A stretch of DNA of 64,000 bases, taken from Sphaerulina vaccinii (taxonomy: Eukaryota > Ascomycota > Dothideomycetes > Mycosphaerellales > Mycosphaerellaceae). The stretch spans positions 930,001 to 994,000 of the forward strand of contig JAKUDP010000011.1 in the NCBI GenBank assembly GCA_022570795.1, in the 5' to 3' direction. How positions within the stretch are numbered: position 1 is the first letter of the stretch; each line of letters opens with the position of its first letter. Shown piece by piece: positions 30,212-42,200 of this stretch. A program made the translations under genes and the position numbers. Under the pieces are notes generated by a model, which was not told where the DNA came from, ran no database searches, and worked only from the letters and a program-made list of their open reading frames with translations.

Positions 30212-30862
30212 ATGTATGATATGTTATCCTTTAGCGCCTCTTGTACAATATACTTGATATGTTCTCTGCCGTCCGGTGTACCGTGTGGCGTCTCGCAGGT
30301 ATCATCAGATTGGTAGCATGCTGCATGTTTGCTCATGCAGGTCATTGTCTGTGCAGTCTGTTCGTCCCGCACTGGTATCGATGCACGAGAAGAGAATTGG
30401 TCCTTCGATGATGGTATTATTGTCGTTGTCATGTCAGCTTGTTGATGTTTCTGCCGCCAGTGGATCGGACCGCTCGGCTCGGCAAACTCTAGGAAGTTCG
30501 AAACACGAGCGGACTTCGTCGTCGCTTGTGCAACAACGTTCTGTGTGCATGAGCAGCATTCCGCGGATTCCATTCTCCTACTCGTGAAGCAGATTTGGAC
30601 TGGATGACATTCACCAGAAGAAGAGAGTGTAACTCGAAGCTCTTCCAAGAACAAAACGCGCGTGAGCCACGAGCCACGGGCCAATCACATCTCTACGTTC
30701 CTCGTATTCGCTCCTCTGCATCGCTCTCTCTTTCTTTCCTGACCTTGCAGAAGCTCTCAACTCTATGCCGCAGCCAGGCAACACTCAGGTCAAGAGTACG
30801 AGCATGCCTAGAATGCCTGAGACGCCTCCCAGATCATATCCGAGCTGAGCGACACCTATACG
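30212..30862. other. Intergenic region upstream of the Zn2Cys6 gene
   Basis: No gene was recognised. Minus-strand ORFs here overlap the CoA-transferase end and lack family pattern. Confidence 0.35.
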
Positions 30863-32271
30863 ATGGATGACAGTGCCGCTCGCACCAGAGCCGTCCTGGC
30901 GAGACAAACTCACCGAAAGAGTAGATATGGCTGCTTGGAGTGCAAACGGCGGAGAGTGAAGGTATGCTTGTCCTGCTTCTCACTTACCACTACCCTTCTT
31001 TTCCATCTACCTCGAAAATGGTACAGATGACTCTGTCCCTCCGACCAAACTCGAACGACCGGGCCACCGACCACGAAGACGGAGTCGAGGATATCCTGGC
31101 CATGCAGATCAGATTGCTGACATCGGCATTCCGACAGTGTGGTGAAGAGAAGCCTGCTTGCGACAACTGCACACGCAGGTCTGCTTCATGCAGTTATGGT
31201 GCTGTTCCTAGCACATCGACCTCCACTGGACCCTTGGTCGACCATACAGCCCATTCTAGCTTAGATGGACTCTCCTCGAACTCTCCATCCTCCTTTGGGG
31301 CAAGCGGAACTTCGTCTCCCCACCTCACAGATGCATTCCAAGATACTTCGCTCAACATTGACAGCACACGCCCAGCAATAAGTGGACCCTCTTTCGATTT
31401 ATTCGATCTCGAGCTCTGGAACTATTGGTCGACAACCATTTGCTTCAGCTTTGCAGAAGACAACAACAGCGATATTGTCTGGCAACAAAACATCACAAAG
31501 CTTGCGTTCAACCATGCCTATGTTGCGCAGCTCATGCTAGCAGCCTCAGCGCTACACATGTCGCGACACGACGAGACACGTAAGGCCCAGTGTATCGCTC
31601 GATCGAGCTCTCTGCAAAGCAGTGCTATAAGTGGGATGATGAGTGCCATGTCTGCTGGCACTGGTGCGAGTCCTACTCAACTTTGGGTGGCGGCATGTAT
31701 GTTAGTCTTCTGCAGCTTCGGCAAAGGACCACAGCCAGGTCAGTACATGGTCTATAGCGACGATGGGGAGCCAGAGTGGCTGGGCCTGCTGCAGGGAGTC
31801 AAGTCGATTCTCGAAACACACAGAGACGCTATCTTTCCTGAGATACGACCCACATTTGAGCCAGATCAGAACATCGACATACGCGTCAGCCCTGACGACA
31901 TCTTGCCCGGCATGAGCAACCAGTTCGCTGAACTGCGTAAGTCGATCGAAACACTCCAAGCTGAGGACAGCTCGTTCGCCAAGTACCTCAGAGCTCTGGA
32001 ACGCTTGCATGAGAGTTTCGCAGGCGTTTTCGAGGTCAGACAAAAGCCCGTCGACGAGAGTGCGGCCACAGATCAGATGGGAGGCGATATGCTAATCAGC
32101 TCGATTCTTGTCAAAGGTCGACCCGATGTGAAAGTCTGCTCTTATATGATTTTTGCATGGATCTACCGCTGCAAAGAGGACTACTTGTCGTCGCTGCAGA
32201 CTAGGAGACCGATGGCCCTAGTTATGTTGGCGCACTTCTATATGCTACTAGCGCTACTAAAGGACGTCTAG
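30863..32271 (+). CDS. Zn2Cys6 transcription factor, C-terminus cut by a RIP-type stop
   Basis: Exon 30863-30961 and exon 31138-32271 are joined by a 176-nt phase-0 intron that is long for this genome. The join completes the binuclear zinc cluster: GCLECKRRRVK then CGEEKPACDNC and ASC, with all six Cys at C-x2-C-x6-C-x6-C-x2-C-x6-C spacing. The product is a Gal4-type regulator. The middle region (FDLFDLELWNYWSTTICFSF, AAFALHMSR-like AASALHMSRHD) is typical of fungal regulators with the DUF3468 type of C-terminal domain. The ORF stops at TAG (32269-32271), in the place of a Trp codon within a region that still reads as family C-terminus. In-frame sequence after it keeps the reading YIDSWVL, AIRRDLHPSY and LEWPL, with TAA/TAG where CAA, CAG or TGG are expected. 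The true C-terminus is thus lost; remaining function is doubtful. Confidence 0.82.
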
Positions 32272-33479
32272 TATATAGATAGTTGGGTGCTATATATTAT
32301 AGACGCTATTAGGAGGGATCTGCATCCAAGCTATTAATATTAGCTTGAGTGGCCGCTATAGCATCTTAACTATATCTATCGAGGGGTAGAAAGTAGGGGG
32401 TAATACAAAGAAGTAAATAAGTTAGTAGTTAGAAGATATAGTAATACCGAGTAGATAGATTAATATATAATAATAAGCTAAGAAAGCTCTATATATTTGT
32501 TTAGTTATATAATATATTATTTATAGGTACTAGTTATAAAAAGATATTATAAGAGCTCGCAATTACTAGAGATCTTCGACTATATATTTAGTAATACTTC
32601 GAATTACTAAGTTAAGTCGACTAAAGATATATTCTTTAATTAAGAAGTATTTTATAGCCTCTAATAGGCTATTACTAATACTACTAATATAATAAATAAT
32701 CTAAGGCTTATAGATATAGATTCGGAAGTATATTAGAATATCTAGTTACAATCTATATACTTTGAGACTATAGTAGCAATACTAGCTTAATTTATATAAT
32801 TCTTAGTTCTATAGACTTCTATAATTATATAAGGTCTTTCTTATTATACTATATATAGATATTTAGAAGTTGTTATTATTATAAGAAGTAGGCTTTAAAT
32901 AGCTATATTATAGAAAGTTTAAAAATGCTACTTTATTACTATTTCTCCTTAACTAGCTTACTCTTTTAGTAGCTTAGATATATTACTATATAGATATAGC
33001 TCGTAATATTATAGCTATTACTATATAGTTAAAGTTATATATTATTTTTAAAAAAGTATAGTTTGAAATTTAAACTAAGAATTAGCTACTTATACTATCT
33101 ACTATAGCTTGGTAGCTTAGAAAACCTGTTTTTATAGTATATAAGGAAGTATCGAGTAGATATAGACTATAAAGTACTAAATACTTTTAGATCTATAGCT
33201 CTCTTAAACTATAAAGAAATACTTCTACTCTAGATCTAGACTATCTAGATCTACTAGAGCTAAAGAACTCTTTTAGAATAGATTTCTTTTAGGTAGATCT
33301 AGCCTAGTAAGTAAGATAAAGAGTATAAGAACTATATAGGTCTAGAGTATAGCTCTTTGCTAAGCTACTTAGCTAGCTAGAGGTATATACTACTTATATA
33401 GGTAGCTAGAAATCTATAGACTCCAGATCGTCTAACTAGAACCTATAACTTATATTACTTTATTTACTAAGATACTCTA

Positions 33480-33630
33480 TAGCTTTTAGATAGAATAACT
33501 AAGTAGCTAGTAAGTTAATAGAGAGAATTATAATTCTTTTAGGCTAAAGATAAAAATAGAGAAGTATATAGAACAAGCTTCTAAAGAGTTCTAAGAATTC
33601 TTTCTAGAATTTATATTACCTACTATAGGT
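33480..33630 (+). pseudogene. Possible retrotransposon gag fragment
   Basis: A frame reads RLKIKIEKYIEQASKEF, one stop, then EFFLEFILPTIGC. This resembles the capsid-region helices of LTR-retrotransposon gag. It ends exactly where the LTR-like copy begins at 33631, as if that copy had inserted into gag. The assignment is weak. Confidence 0.3.
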
Positions 33631-34119
33631 TGTTGAAAATAGAGTGGCAGAAGCTTTCTTAGAGGTATTTCGGGTAGATATAGGTCGTATCTCGGCATAG
33701 AATATTGTAGAAAGCTATAGAAGCTTGTAGGTAGTAGTAGTAGTAGAGAGTCGAAGAATTCTTAGTATTAGAGTTAGCTATCTAGAGGCGGACTCTATAG
33801 GTCCTTATATACCCTCCTATAGCTTTACTAGAAGGTTCTATAGTACGCGTATGCGTACGCTAAGCCACGCTAGCTTACGCAGCCTCTAGGACTAATTGGG
33901 AATAGAATAGAAGTCCCTAGAAGGTTTTAGAACCTCCTAGAAAGATTGCTTACTAATAGGCGTTCTATAGTGTTCTATAGCTTTCTAGGACTCTAGAATC
34001 GTAGAATATACTAGAAACTACTATAGTAGGCTTATATAAGCTTATAGCTATAAGCTTAGTAGTCTAGATATCGATTACTAGAATGCTCTAGAAGATGCTA
34101 GAAGCCTCTAGGCGGGTCT
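33631..34119 (+). repeat. LTR-like sequence, copy A (plus orientation)
   Basis: It starts TGTTGAAAATAGAG, has an internal CpG-rich patch (ACGCGTATGCGTACGC near 33847), and ends about GAAGCCTCTAGGCGGGTCTA. A full copy of the same length exists in reverse orientation at 38490-38977, and its last 171 bp recur directly at 38978-39150. The TG start fits an LTR. It lies directly before the Copia relic, replacing the expected 5' part of gag. Confidence 0.7.
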
Positions 34120-37100
34120 AAATAAAAAGGGCCCTAGAGACTCTACTAAATACTACTTATATTACAAGAAAGAGGAGTATCTAGTAGAGAAGTGCTATAA
34201 GAAATACTCGGACTTATAACCTAGTTAGTAGAAAGATCCTAAAAGCTCTAATAAAAAGTTTAATTCTTCGAAGAAAACTACTAGTACTAGCTCTAAAGAA
34301 GATGCGCTAGTTACTACTAGTATTTATTATTAACGAGACTAACAAGGAAGTCGAAGTACTATACTTATCTATAATCGAAGAGATAGAGCCTATTCTAGAA
34401 GGTTCTAGAACTAAAAATCTATAAAGGAGCTAAACTATAATTCTAGAAAGTTCTAGAACTAATAGGAAAAGCGAGACTATAGCTTTCTCGAATTCTAGAA
34501 ACGATTCTAGAGCCGAAAATAACTCTAGAGACCTATAGATCTTAGACTTAGATACTAGCCGATATATTATTAGTAACAAGTCCTACTTTATAACTTTTAC
34601 TAATAAGAATATTATAATAAAGTAGGGTAATGCGGGCTCTATAATAAGTAGAGGTATAGGTAATATTAAGATTAAATTTAGTAATACTAATAAAGTCGCA
34701 ATCCTAAGGAATTGCCTATATAGTCCCGAGTTCTTATTTAATCTTATTAGTTTGTTGCAACTAGATAACTATAAGACTAAGGCCCTACTAATAGACGGTG
34801 TAATTAAGCTATATAGCTCTAAGAACGACTTATTAACTAAGTCCTATAAGAATAAGTCGCTCTATAAGCTAAATATAGCTATTCTATTAAATAATAAGAA
34901 CTCTAGAGATTCTAGAACTTCTAGAGAAATCGCTCGAACTATAGAGTCTAAAAGCGACGCTAAGATTTAGTATAATAGGCTAGGATATATTAGCAATTTT
35001 GTACTAAAATCTATAGGTTTTAAAGTCGAGAAACCTATAAGTTCTAAATACGAAGTATATATTAATAGCAAATATATCCAAAAGCCTAGTTACTTAATAA
35101 TAGAAAAAGCTAATAGCTATCTAGACAAAGTAAGCTATAATATTTATAGCTCTATCGAGCCTTCTACTAAGCAAGGCTATTATTACTTTATTAGTCTAAT
35201 AGATAGTTATTCTCGGTTTCTAGAAGCTAATCTAATAAAACGAAAATTAGAAGCTTACTCTAAGATTAAAGACTTTAAGTTACGAGCTAAAAATTCTTTA
35301 TCTAATACTTTTAAATAACTATGCCTTAAAGTATTTAAAAGCAATAATACTACCGAGCTAACTAGTAATAAGTTAGAGAATCTATTAAAAGAAAGTAGTA
35401 TAAAATACAAACTTAGTAGTCCTTATAATCCTAAACAAAATAGTCTTATAGAACGACCTAATAGAATATTACTAAATAAGGTACGCGCTCTATTAATAGG
35501 GGCAGGCCTCCCTAAATACTTTTAGGGAGAGGCGCTAGAAGCTGCGGTCTATCTATATAATAGAATACTGCATTTGTCGCTTAATAATAAGTCGCCCTAC
35601 GAGATTTGCTATAATAAGCCTCCTAACTTAGATAATATTCGAGTTTTTAAATCTATAGCCTATTACTCTAGATCTAAGCCTAAGAAACTAGATTCTAGAG
35701 TATATAAAGCAATCCTTATAGGCTATAGCGATGCGAAAAACTATAAGCTTTACAACTTAGAAAGAAAGCAAGTAGTTTGGGCTAGGGACGTTACTATTCT
35801 AGAAGGACAGTTCTATAGCTTTCCGAAGGTAGAACTTATTACTCCGAGTAATATAGTACCTCTAGAAAGCATAGAAAAGCTAGTAACTCCTAACAAGCCT
35901 ATAGAAACTTTGGATAATAATTCGCCTATTCTAGAAGATTCTAGAAACTCGTCGCAGAGCTCTAGGACTTTAGGACGTAATAGTACACCTATAGATCAAC
36001 CTAGAACTAGCGTAGAAAACCTATACAACGAAGAACCTAACGAGTTATTAGACGATTACGAAGTTTCTAGAAAGTTGCAAAAACTCGACTTAGGAGAAGC
36101 TACTTCTAGAGGTTCTAGAACTCTAGAAGACGACGGTTTAGACGACGAACTAGCGCTATATACTTATTGCCTTACTAGTAATAGTATAGACGATCCTATA
36201 ACCTACGAAGAGGCGCTAAGAATAGATAAAGAAGGCTAGACTAAATCGATGTCTAGCGAGATTAGCGACCTTAATAAGCTTAATACTTGGACTTTAGTCG
36301 ACCTACCTAAAGGTAGAAAAGCCGTTAAAGGGAGGTAGGTCTATAAGACTAAAAGAACACCCTATAGCGAGCCTATTAAGTAGAAAAGTAGGTAGGTTGC
36401 TAAGGGATTTAAGCAGGTACTAGGTCTCGATTATAATAATACTTTTAGTAATACCTGCCGCTCTAAAACCTAGCGTTCCTTATTCTATTACGCAGCCTCT
36501 AAGGACTACGAAATCGAGCAAATAGATATAAAACTCGCTTTTCCTAATAGTCCTATAGATAAGGAGATATATATCGAACAACCTAAAGGATTTAAAGTTA
36601 AAGGGCAAGAATATAAAGTCTGTCGCCTTAATACGGCTTTATACGGCTTAAAACAAGCTAGTAGGTAGTAGTACTTGCACCTAAAATCTATACTAGCTAA
36701 GTTTAGCTTTATTCCTTTAATAAAAGATAGCGCCGCCTTTAGAAACGCGCAAATAGGAGTCTATATAATATGTTATATCGACGATATACTTATATTTAGT
36801 CCGACTCTAGAACTAGCGTCCGAATTTAAGTCTAATATTAAGAAATATCTAGAGATAGAAGACTTAGGCGCTACGAAAACCTATTTAGGAATCGAGGTTT
36901 CTAGAGATCGCTCTAATAGAACTATAACCTTGTTATAGAAGAGTTATCTATTAAAGATTCTAGAGCAATATAATAAGAAAAGACTAAACTCTATTTCTAT
37001 ACCTATAGAACAAAGTATATATCTAGAAAAAGCTAAGAATCTAGCTAGCTATAATAATATTAAAGTATTTTAAAAAGAGGTTAGCACTCTTATCTATTTA

Positions 37101-37740
37101 GCGACTAAAACATAGCCGGATATAGCCTATACTATAGGTTCTATTATATAATTTATATCTAATCTAGACTAATTGTACTTTAAAGCCCTTAATAGAATTT
37201 GGAAATATCTAAACAACTCTAAGTCTATAGATAAAGCGCTTATATATAAGGCGCAATCCGAGCCTCTACCTATCGGATATAGCGACGTAGATTGGGGGGG
37301 AGATTATACTACTCGCAAATCGACTATAGGTTATATTTTCCTATTAGGGTAATAAGCGCCTATAAGTTGGCGTTCTATACTACAAAAGGCTATTATACTA
37401 TCTAGTTGCGAGGCCGAGTATATAGCTCTAAAAGAGGCTATAAAAGAGGTAATATTCCTTAGAGATATCTATAAAAAAATAGATATAAATGCCGAAATAA
37501 TTAAAATCTATACTAATAGTAACTCGGCTATAGAACTAGCTAAGAACCCCGAATACTATACCAAATCTAAGTATATCGATATATAATATTACTTTATATA
37601 GGATATATACGAGCAGGGCTTAATAGAGCTAGTTTAGGTATCTACTAAAGAACAAGTAGTAGATATTCTAATAAAAACTCTAGATTCGTAATTATTTTCT
37701 ACTCTATATAATTATCTATTATAGCCTATAGCTCTTAAGC
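34120..37740 (+). mobile_element. Ty1/Copia retrotransposon relic, 5'-truncated, RIP-mutated
   Basis: Plus-strand frames can be read in Copia order. A gag zinc knuckle (about 34160-34205) has its first two Cys and His ligand positions reading Tyr. A protease-like Asp region follows (about 34540, ILDLDTSR). The integrase core is at about 35110-35560 (STKQGYYYFISLIDSYSRF; SSPYNPKQNSLIERPNRIL). Next comes reverse transcriptase (about 36270-36930: LNTWTLVDLPKGRKAV, ALYGLKQAS, CYIDDILIF), then RNase H (about 37270-37600: WGGDYTTRKSTIGYIF, SSCEAEYIALKEAIKE). Stops are nearly all TAG/TAA at Trp or Gln sites. The order protease-integrase-RT-RNaseH defines Copia. Most of gag and any 5' LTR are missing. 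It cannot be active. Confidence 0.9.
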
Positions 37741-38358
37741 ATGCGGGGATGCTAGATTATACTAGAATGTGTACGGACACATTTTATAAAAGCTATAAAT
37801 AGCTATAGATAGCGCTATATACCTTTTTCCCTAATAGGTTTTTACGATTAATTAGACTTTGTTTCTATAGTCTAGATCGGTTTCCCTATAGGGTTTTAAT
37901 GGTATAGCATGCTATAATACTATAAGAGAGAGCTATAACTAGAATAGGTTTAAGTTATAAAGCAATACGAGCTATAGAAATCGAATTATTATATTTTCTA
38001 GAATATTCTAGAAATCGGACTAGGGAAAGCATTTATCAAGTATAGTTACGTCTGATTACGTAATATTATACTCTAGTATAAGCTAATAGCCTATAACTAT
38101 CCTATAGACTATAGGGACGCCTATAGACTAATTAGAATTAGTAATTATAAGAATATTTAGTATTATACTAAAAATCTATCTAGAGAATCCTAGATCTCTA
38201 GAAGTCTTCTAGCCTTAATATATAGCCTAGATTATAGGCTATATGCGCGCGCAGATAAGTAATAGGTATTAATAGAAGAAGAAATACTAAAAAATTATTA
38301 ATAGATTGTAAAGTAGAGCTTAAGAGAGTATATTAAGAATATAAGCTTAACTTTAGAC
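37741..38358 (+). repeat. Downstream flank of the Copia relic, probable 3' LTR remnant
   Basis: After the RNase H frame ends, a purine-rich GCGGGGA (about 37743) precedes TGCTAGATTATACTAG, which would suit a polypurine tract and LTR start. It includes AATGTGTACGGACACATT, a perfect inverted repeat of short length. No matching 5' copy was found in the window. Confidence 0.35.
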
Positions 38359-39279
38359 TATTAGATTAGATCTAGCGTTAGGTAGTCGATTATAGGATTA
38401 GGTTATATAACTTGAGTTATATAATTTTATATCTAGATCGATATATAGAGTTATATAACTAGATTATATAATTATATAATTATATAACTAGACCTACCTA
38501 GAAGCTTCTAGTATCTTCTAGAGTATTCTAGTAATCGATACCTAGGCTACTAGGCTTATAGCTATAGGCTTATATAAGCTTACTATAGTAGTTTCTAGTA
38601 TATTCTACGATTCTAGAGTCCTAGAAAGCTATAGAATACTATAGAACGCCTATTAGTAAGCAATCTATCTAGGAGGTTCTAAGACCTTCTAGAGACTTCT
38701 ATTCTATTCCTAATTAGTCCTAGAGGCTGCGTAAGCTAGCGTAGCTTAGCGTACGTATACGCGTACTATAGAACCTTCTAGTAAAGCTATAGGAGGGTAT
38801 ATAAGGACCTATAGAGTCCCCTCTAGATAGCTAACTCTAATACTAAGAATTCTTCGACTCTCTACTACTACTACTACCTACAAGCTTCTATAGCTTTCTA
38901 TAATATTCTATGCCGAGATACGACCTATATCTACCCGAAACACCTCTAAGAAAGCTTCTATTACTCTATTTTCAATACTTACTAATAGGCGTTCTATAGT
39001 GTTCTATAGCTTTCTAGGACTCTAGAATTATAGAATATACTAGAAACTACTATAGTAAGCTTATATAAGCCTATAGTAGTAAGCCTAGTAGCCTAGATAT
39101 TTATTACTAGAATGCCCTAGAAGATACTAGAAGCCTCTAGGTAGTCCTAGTTATATAATTATATAATTATATAATCTAGTTATTTAACTATATAGGTCGA
39201 TATAGACCTATAGTTATATAACTCTAATTATATAACCTAATTATATAATCGACTACCTAATGCTAGATCTAATCTAATA
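38359..39279. repeat. Long inverted repeat (about 300-bp arms, 318-bp centre)
   Basis: The left arm (about 38359-38659) and right arm (about 38978-39279) are inverted copies with scattered transitions. Outer ends read TATTAGATTAGATCTAGC and its complement. The inner parts are the 3' portion of the LTR-like sequence; the centre (38660-38977) is the rest of LTR-like copy B. Arms also include TTATATAATTATATAATTA patches that are themselves palindromic. Confidence 0.65.
38490..38977 (-). repeat. LTR-like sequence, copy B (reverse orientation)
   Basis: The reverse complement matches 33631-34119 over its whole length, with many RIP-type transitions (for example TATTGAAAATAGAG for TGTTGAAAATAGAG). 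Together with copy A it flanks the Copia relic in inverted orientation, so the pair are not the element's own direct LTRs. Confidence 0.7.
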
Positions 39280-42200
39280 CTTAGGTATAGAAGCAACTCT
39301 ACTATTTTTTAGTATAGGAGCAACTCTACTATTTTTAGTAAAGTTAAACTTATATTTTTTATAGAATAGACTATATAGAATAGTCTAATATAAGTACTTA
39401 AAGTAACTAGATCTAGTAGCTCTAGAGCTAAAGTTTACTTTATAGATTCTATTTAAAAGCTATTTAAGAAATATTTTATAAAACTAAAGTAAAGATACTA
39501 AACTCTATAGCTTCTATATAAATATAGAATATAGTTTTATATTAAGCCTACGAAAATATACTACTAAAGAGCTATAGACTAAGGACTTCTAGAGCTATTA
39601 GCTTATTTAATATCTTACTAAGTAGGTTTAGTAACTTTGTAGCTAGAAGTAATAACTAAATCTTTAATATAGGCTATAGGTAGGCTTTTACAAAGACGAA
39701 TATCTTACTAGATTTAATAGTATTATATAGGTAAGAAGACTATTATCTATATAATATACTAATCTTTACTTTTATAAGAATAAATCTAGAAGTCTATTAA
39801 TCTACTACTCTCTTAGGTCGTCTATTATAGTTTCTATACTAATTGTCTCTATATATAGATATAGACGAGTTATTTATAGCCTAGAATTAGTATAGACTCT
39901 ATAAACGCCTAGGAGGAAATTCCTATTATACTATCTACTATAAGATAGCTTTTATATTATTTATACTTCTAGACTCGAAATAAAAGTTCTCTATACTAAA
40001 TTGTATAGCTCTAGCCTACCTCTAGAGTATAATAGTATAGTAGAGCAATCTATCTAGATTGCTAGAGATCTATAGACTATTCTAGGAAGCTATAATATTT
40101 TACTACTAAGTTTGGTACTAAAATAATAGTAGAGTAGCAAGTATTAAATTTAGATATTCTTTTATAGAAGTCTACTTAAATCTAAATCCTATAGCTCTAG
40201 TATATCTCTAGAATATAGATCTTAAGTAGAACGACTTTTTTAAACTACTAGGGATCTATAGATTATACTAAGGAAAGACTTCTAACTCTAGATAAGGCTC
40301 TAAGTATCGATTGCAAATAGAAAGCTAGTTAAGTTTATCTTATAAGCCGAGATCTATAGCTTCTATATATAGTATAGATATATTAGTCTATTCGAGAGAG
40401 CCTACTTAATATATTACTATTATTATAGAATTAAAAGAATATTCTCTCTCTACTATACTCGGCTATTCTATTATATTTCTAGCCTAAATTTCGTAGGCTT
40501 AGTAGCTAGGTAAATAGAGATATTCTAGAAGATCTTATTATATCTTAAAAATATATATTATACTTTATTACTTAAAGCTATAGTATTCTAGAATAGCTTC
40601 GGATAGCTTTCTAGCTTTCTAGATATTTATTTTAAACCTTTAGCTAGGTTTTAGAGATACTCTCGAGCTATATATTATTATAAGTTTGTAATAGCAAGCT
40701 AGGGCAATTATAGTACTATTAGCCTAGTAGCAAACCGACTCGAAATATAGCTCGAATATAAAAGTAAGAAAAGATAAATTAGTATTAACTTTCTAGTCTA
40801 CCTAGCTAGTTCTAGCTAAAGAGCTTTATATAGTCGCAATCTTAGATCTAGAGTATTATAATAATACTCTTTCCTAGTTATATAAGGCTATCTTATATAG
40901 CGCTATATTAGAGAGAAGTAACTAGAACTCTAGTATATATCGAGCTAGAGATTAAGTCTTATAGCTAAATTTTTCTAGACCTTTTCTAGAAACTATTATA
41001 AGTAACTAAAGTAGAATCTATATAGGAGTACTATACTATCTAGAGGCTATAGAATACTCTAGGTACTTATACTCGATAGGAACTATTATAGGCGCTATAT
41101 AAGTCTGCTATCTAGAGCTATCTAGTAATAGGCCTATAGATCTTTAGTAGCTTCTATTACTAGAGTATATCTAGAGCTATAGTCTCTAAAATTTAGAATA
41201 GTAATAATTTTTCTACTTCTTACTAGATATACTAGAGGAAGTTAATAGTTAGTTACCTCCTAGTATATCTATAATATATTCTACTTTGCCTAAGTCTATA
41301 TAAGGCGCCGAGTATACTCTTTACTTATATTTAGTATTCTATTTTTATAGAAAAGCTATAGGGTTTAGTATTCTAACTTTAGTTTAGCAAAATATTTTTT
41401 AGACTACTTTTAGATAGAGTCTAGTAAGCTATAACTCTAGAGCTACTAGATCTAGTTGCTATAATACTTATATTAGACTATTCTATAAGATAATAGATTA
41501 AAGTAAGTATTAGTTCTAGTAGTAAGATAGGCGAGCTAATTCTAGTCTACTTCTTTACTCTAGATATATTAGCTAGGTACTAAGAACTCTATATAATTAG
41601 ATAGCTTATTACTCTAGATAAAAAAGTCTTACTTAGAAATTCGAGAATAAATATAAATTCTTATCTACTATAGATTTCTAGAAGTCTATAGCTATAGGTT
41701 CTAGAAAGAATTTTAGTAACTTTTTATAGACTTATTCTCTAAGCTTAAGTTTAACTTATTTCTATAGTCTAGGCTCTACTTATATCTATAGCTCTAAAAG
41801 ATTCTAATTATCTCTAATAACCTACTAGCTATTTAGCTATTTTATCTAAGAGCTATAGAAGGTTTTATATTTAGAGTCTTATATTTAGACTCTATTAGAG
41901 CTTTCTACCTAAGCTAAGTCTATAGGTTTCTAGAACTTATAGAAGGTTGCTCTATAGTAGAAATAGAAATTAAAAGTACTATAGACCTATAAAACTAGAC
42001 CTATAGTACCTAGAATATATAGCTACAGACTCTAGAAAGCTCTAATAACTTTAGATTAAAGCTCTTTCTATCGGCTTACTAGCTACTTAGCTATTCTACT
42101 AATAAGCTATAGAGCGAGTTATAGTTTCTAGATATACTTCTTAGAATCTATAGATCTCTAGCTACAAAAATAAGTAGTATAGGCCTCTAGCTAACTTAGT

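Noticed and set aside
30990..31130. Coding continuation through the first intron of the Zn2Cys6 gene
   Set aside because: Reading through breaks the Zn2Cys6 spacing; splicing restores all six Cys at standard distances.
37750..38340. Complete 3' LTR of the Copia relic
   Set aside because: No matching 5' copy is visible, so LTR limits cannot be set; kept only as a probable remnant.
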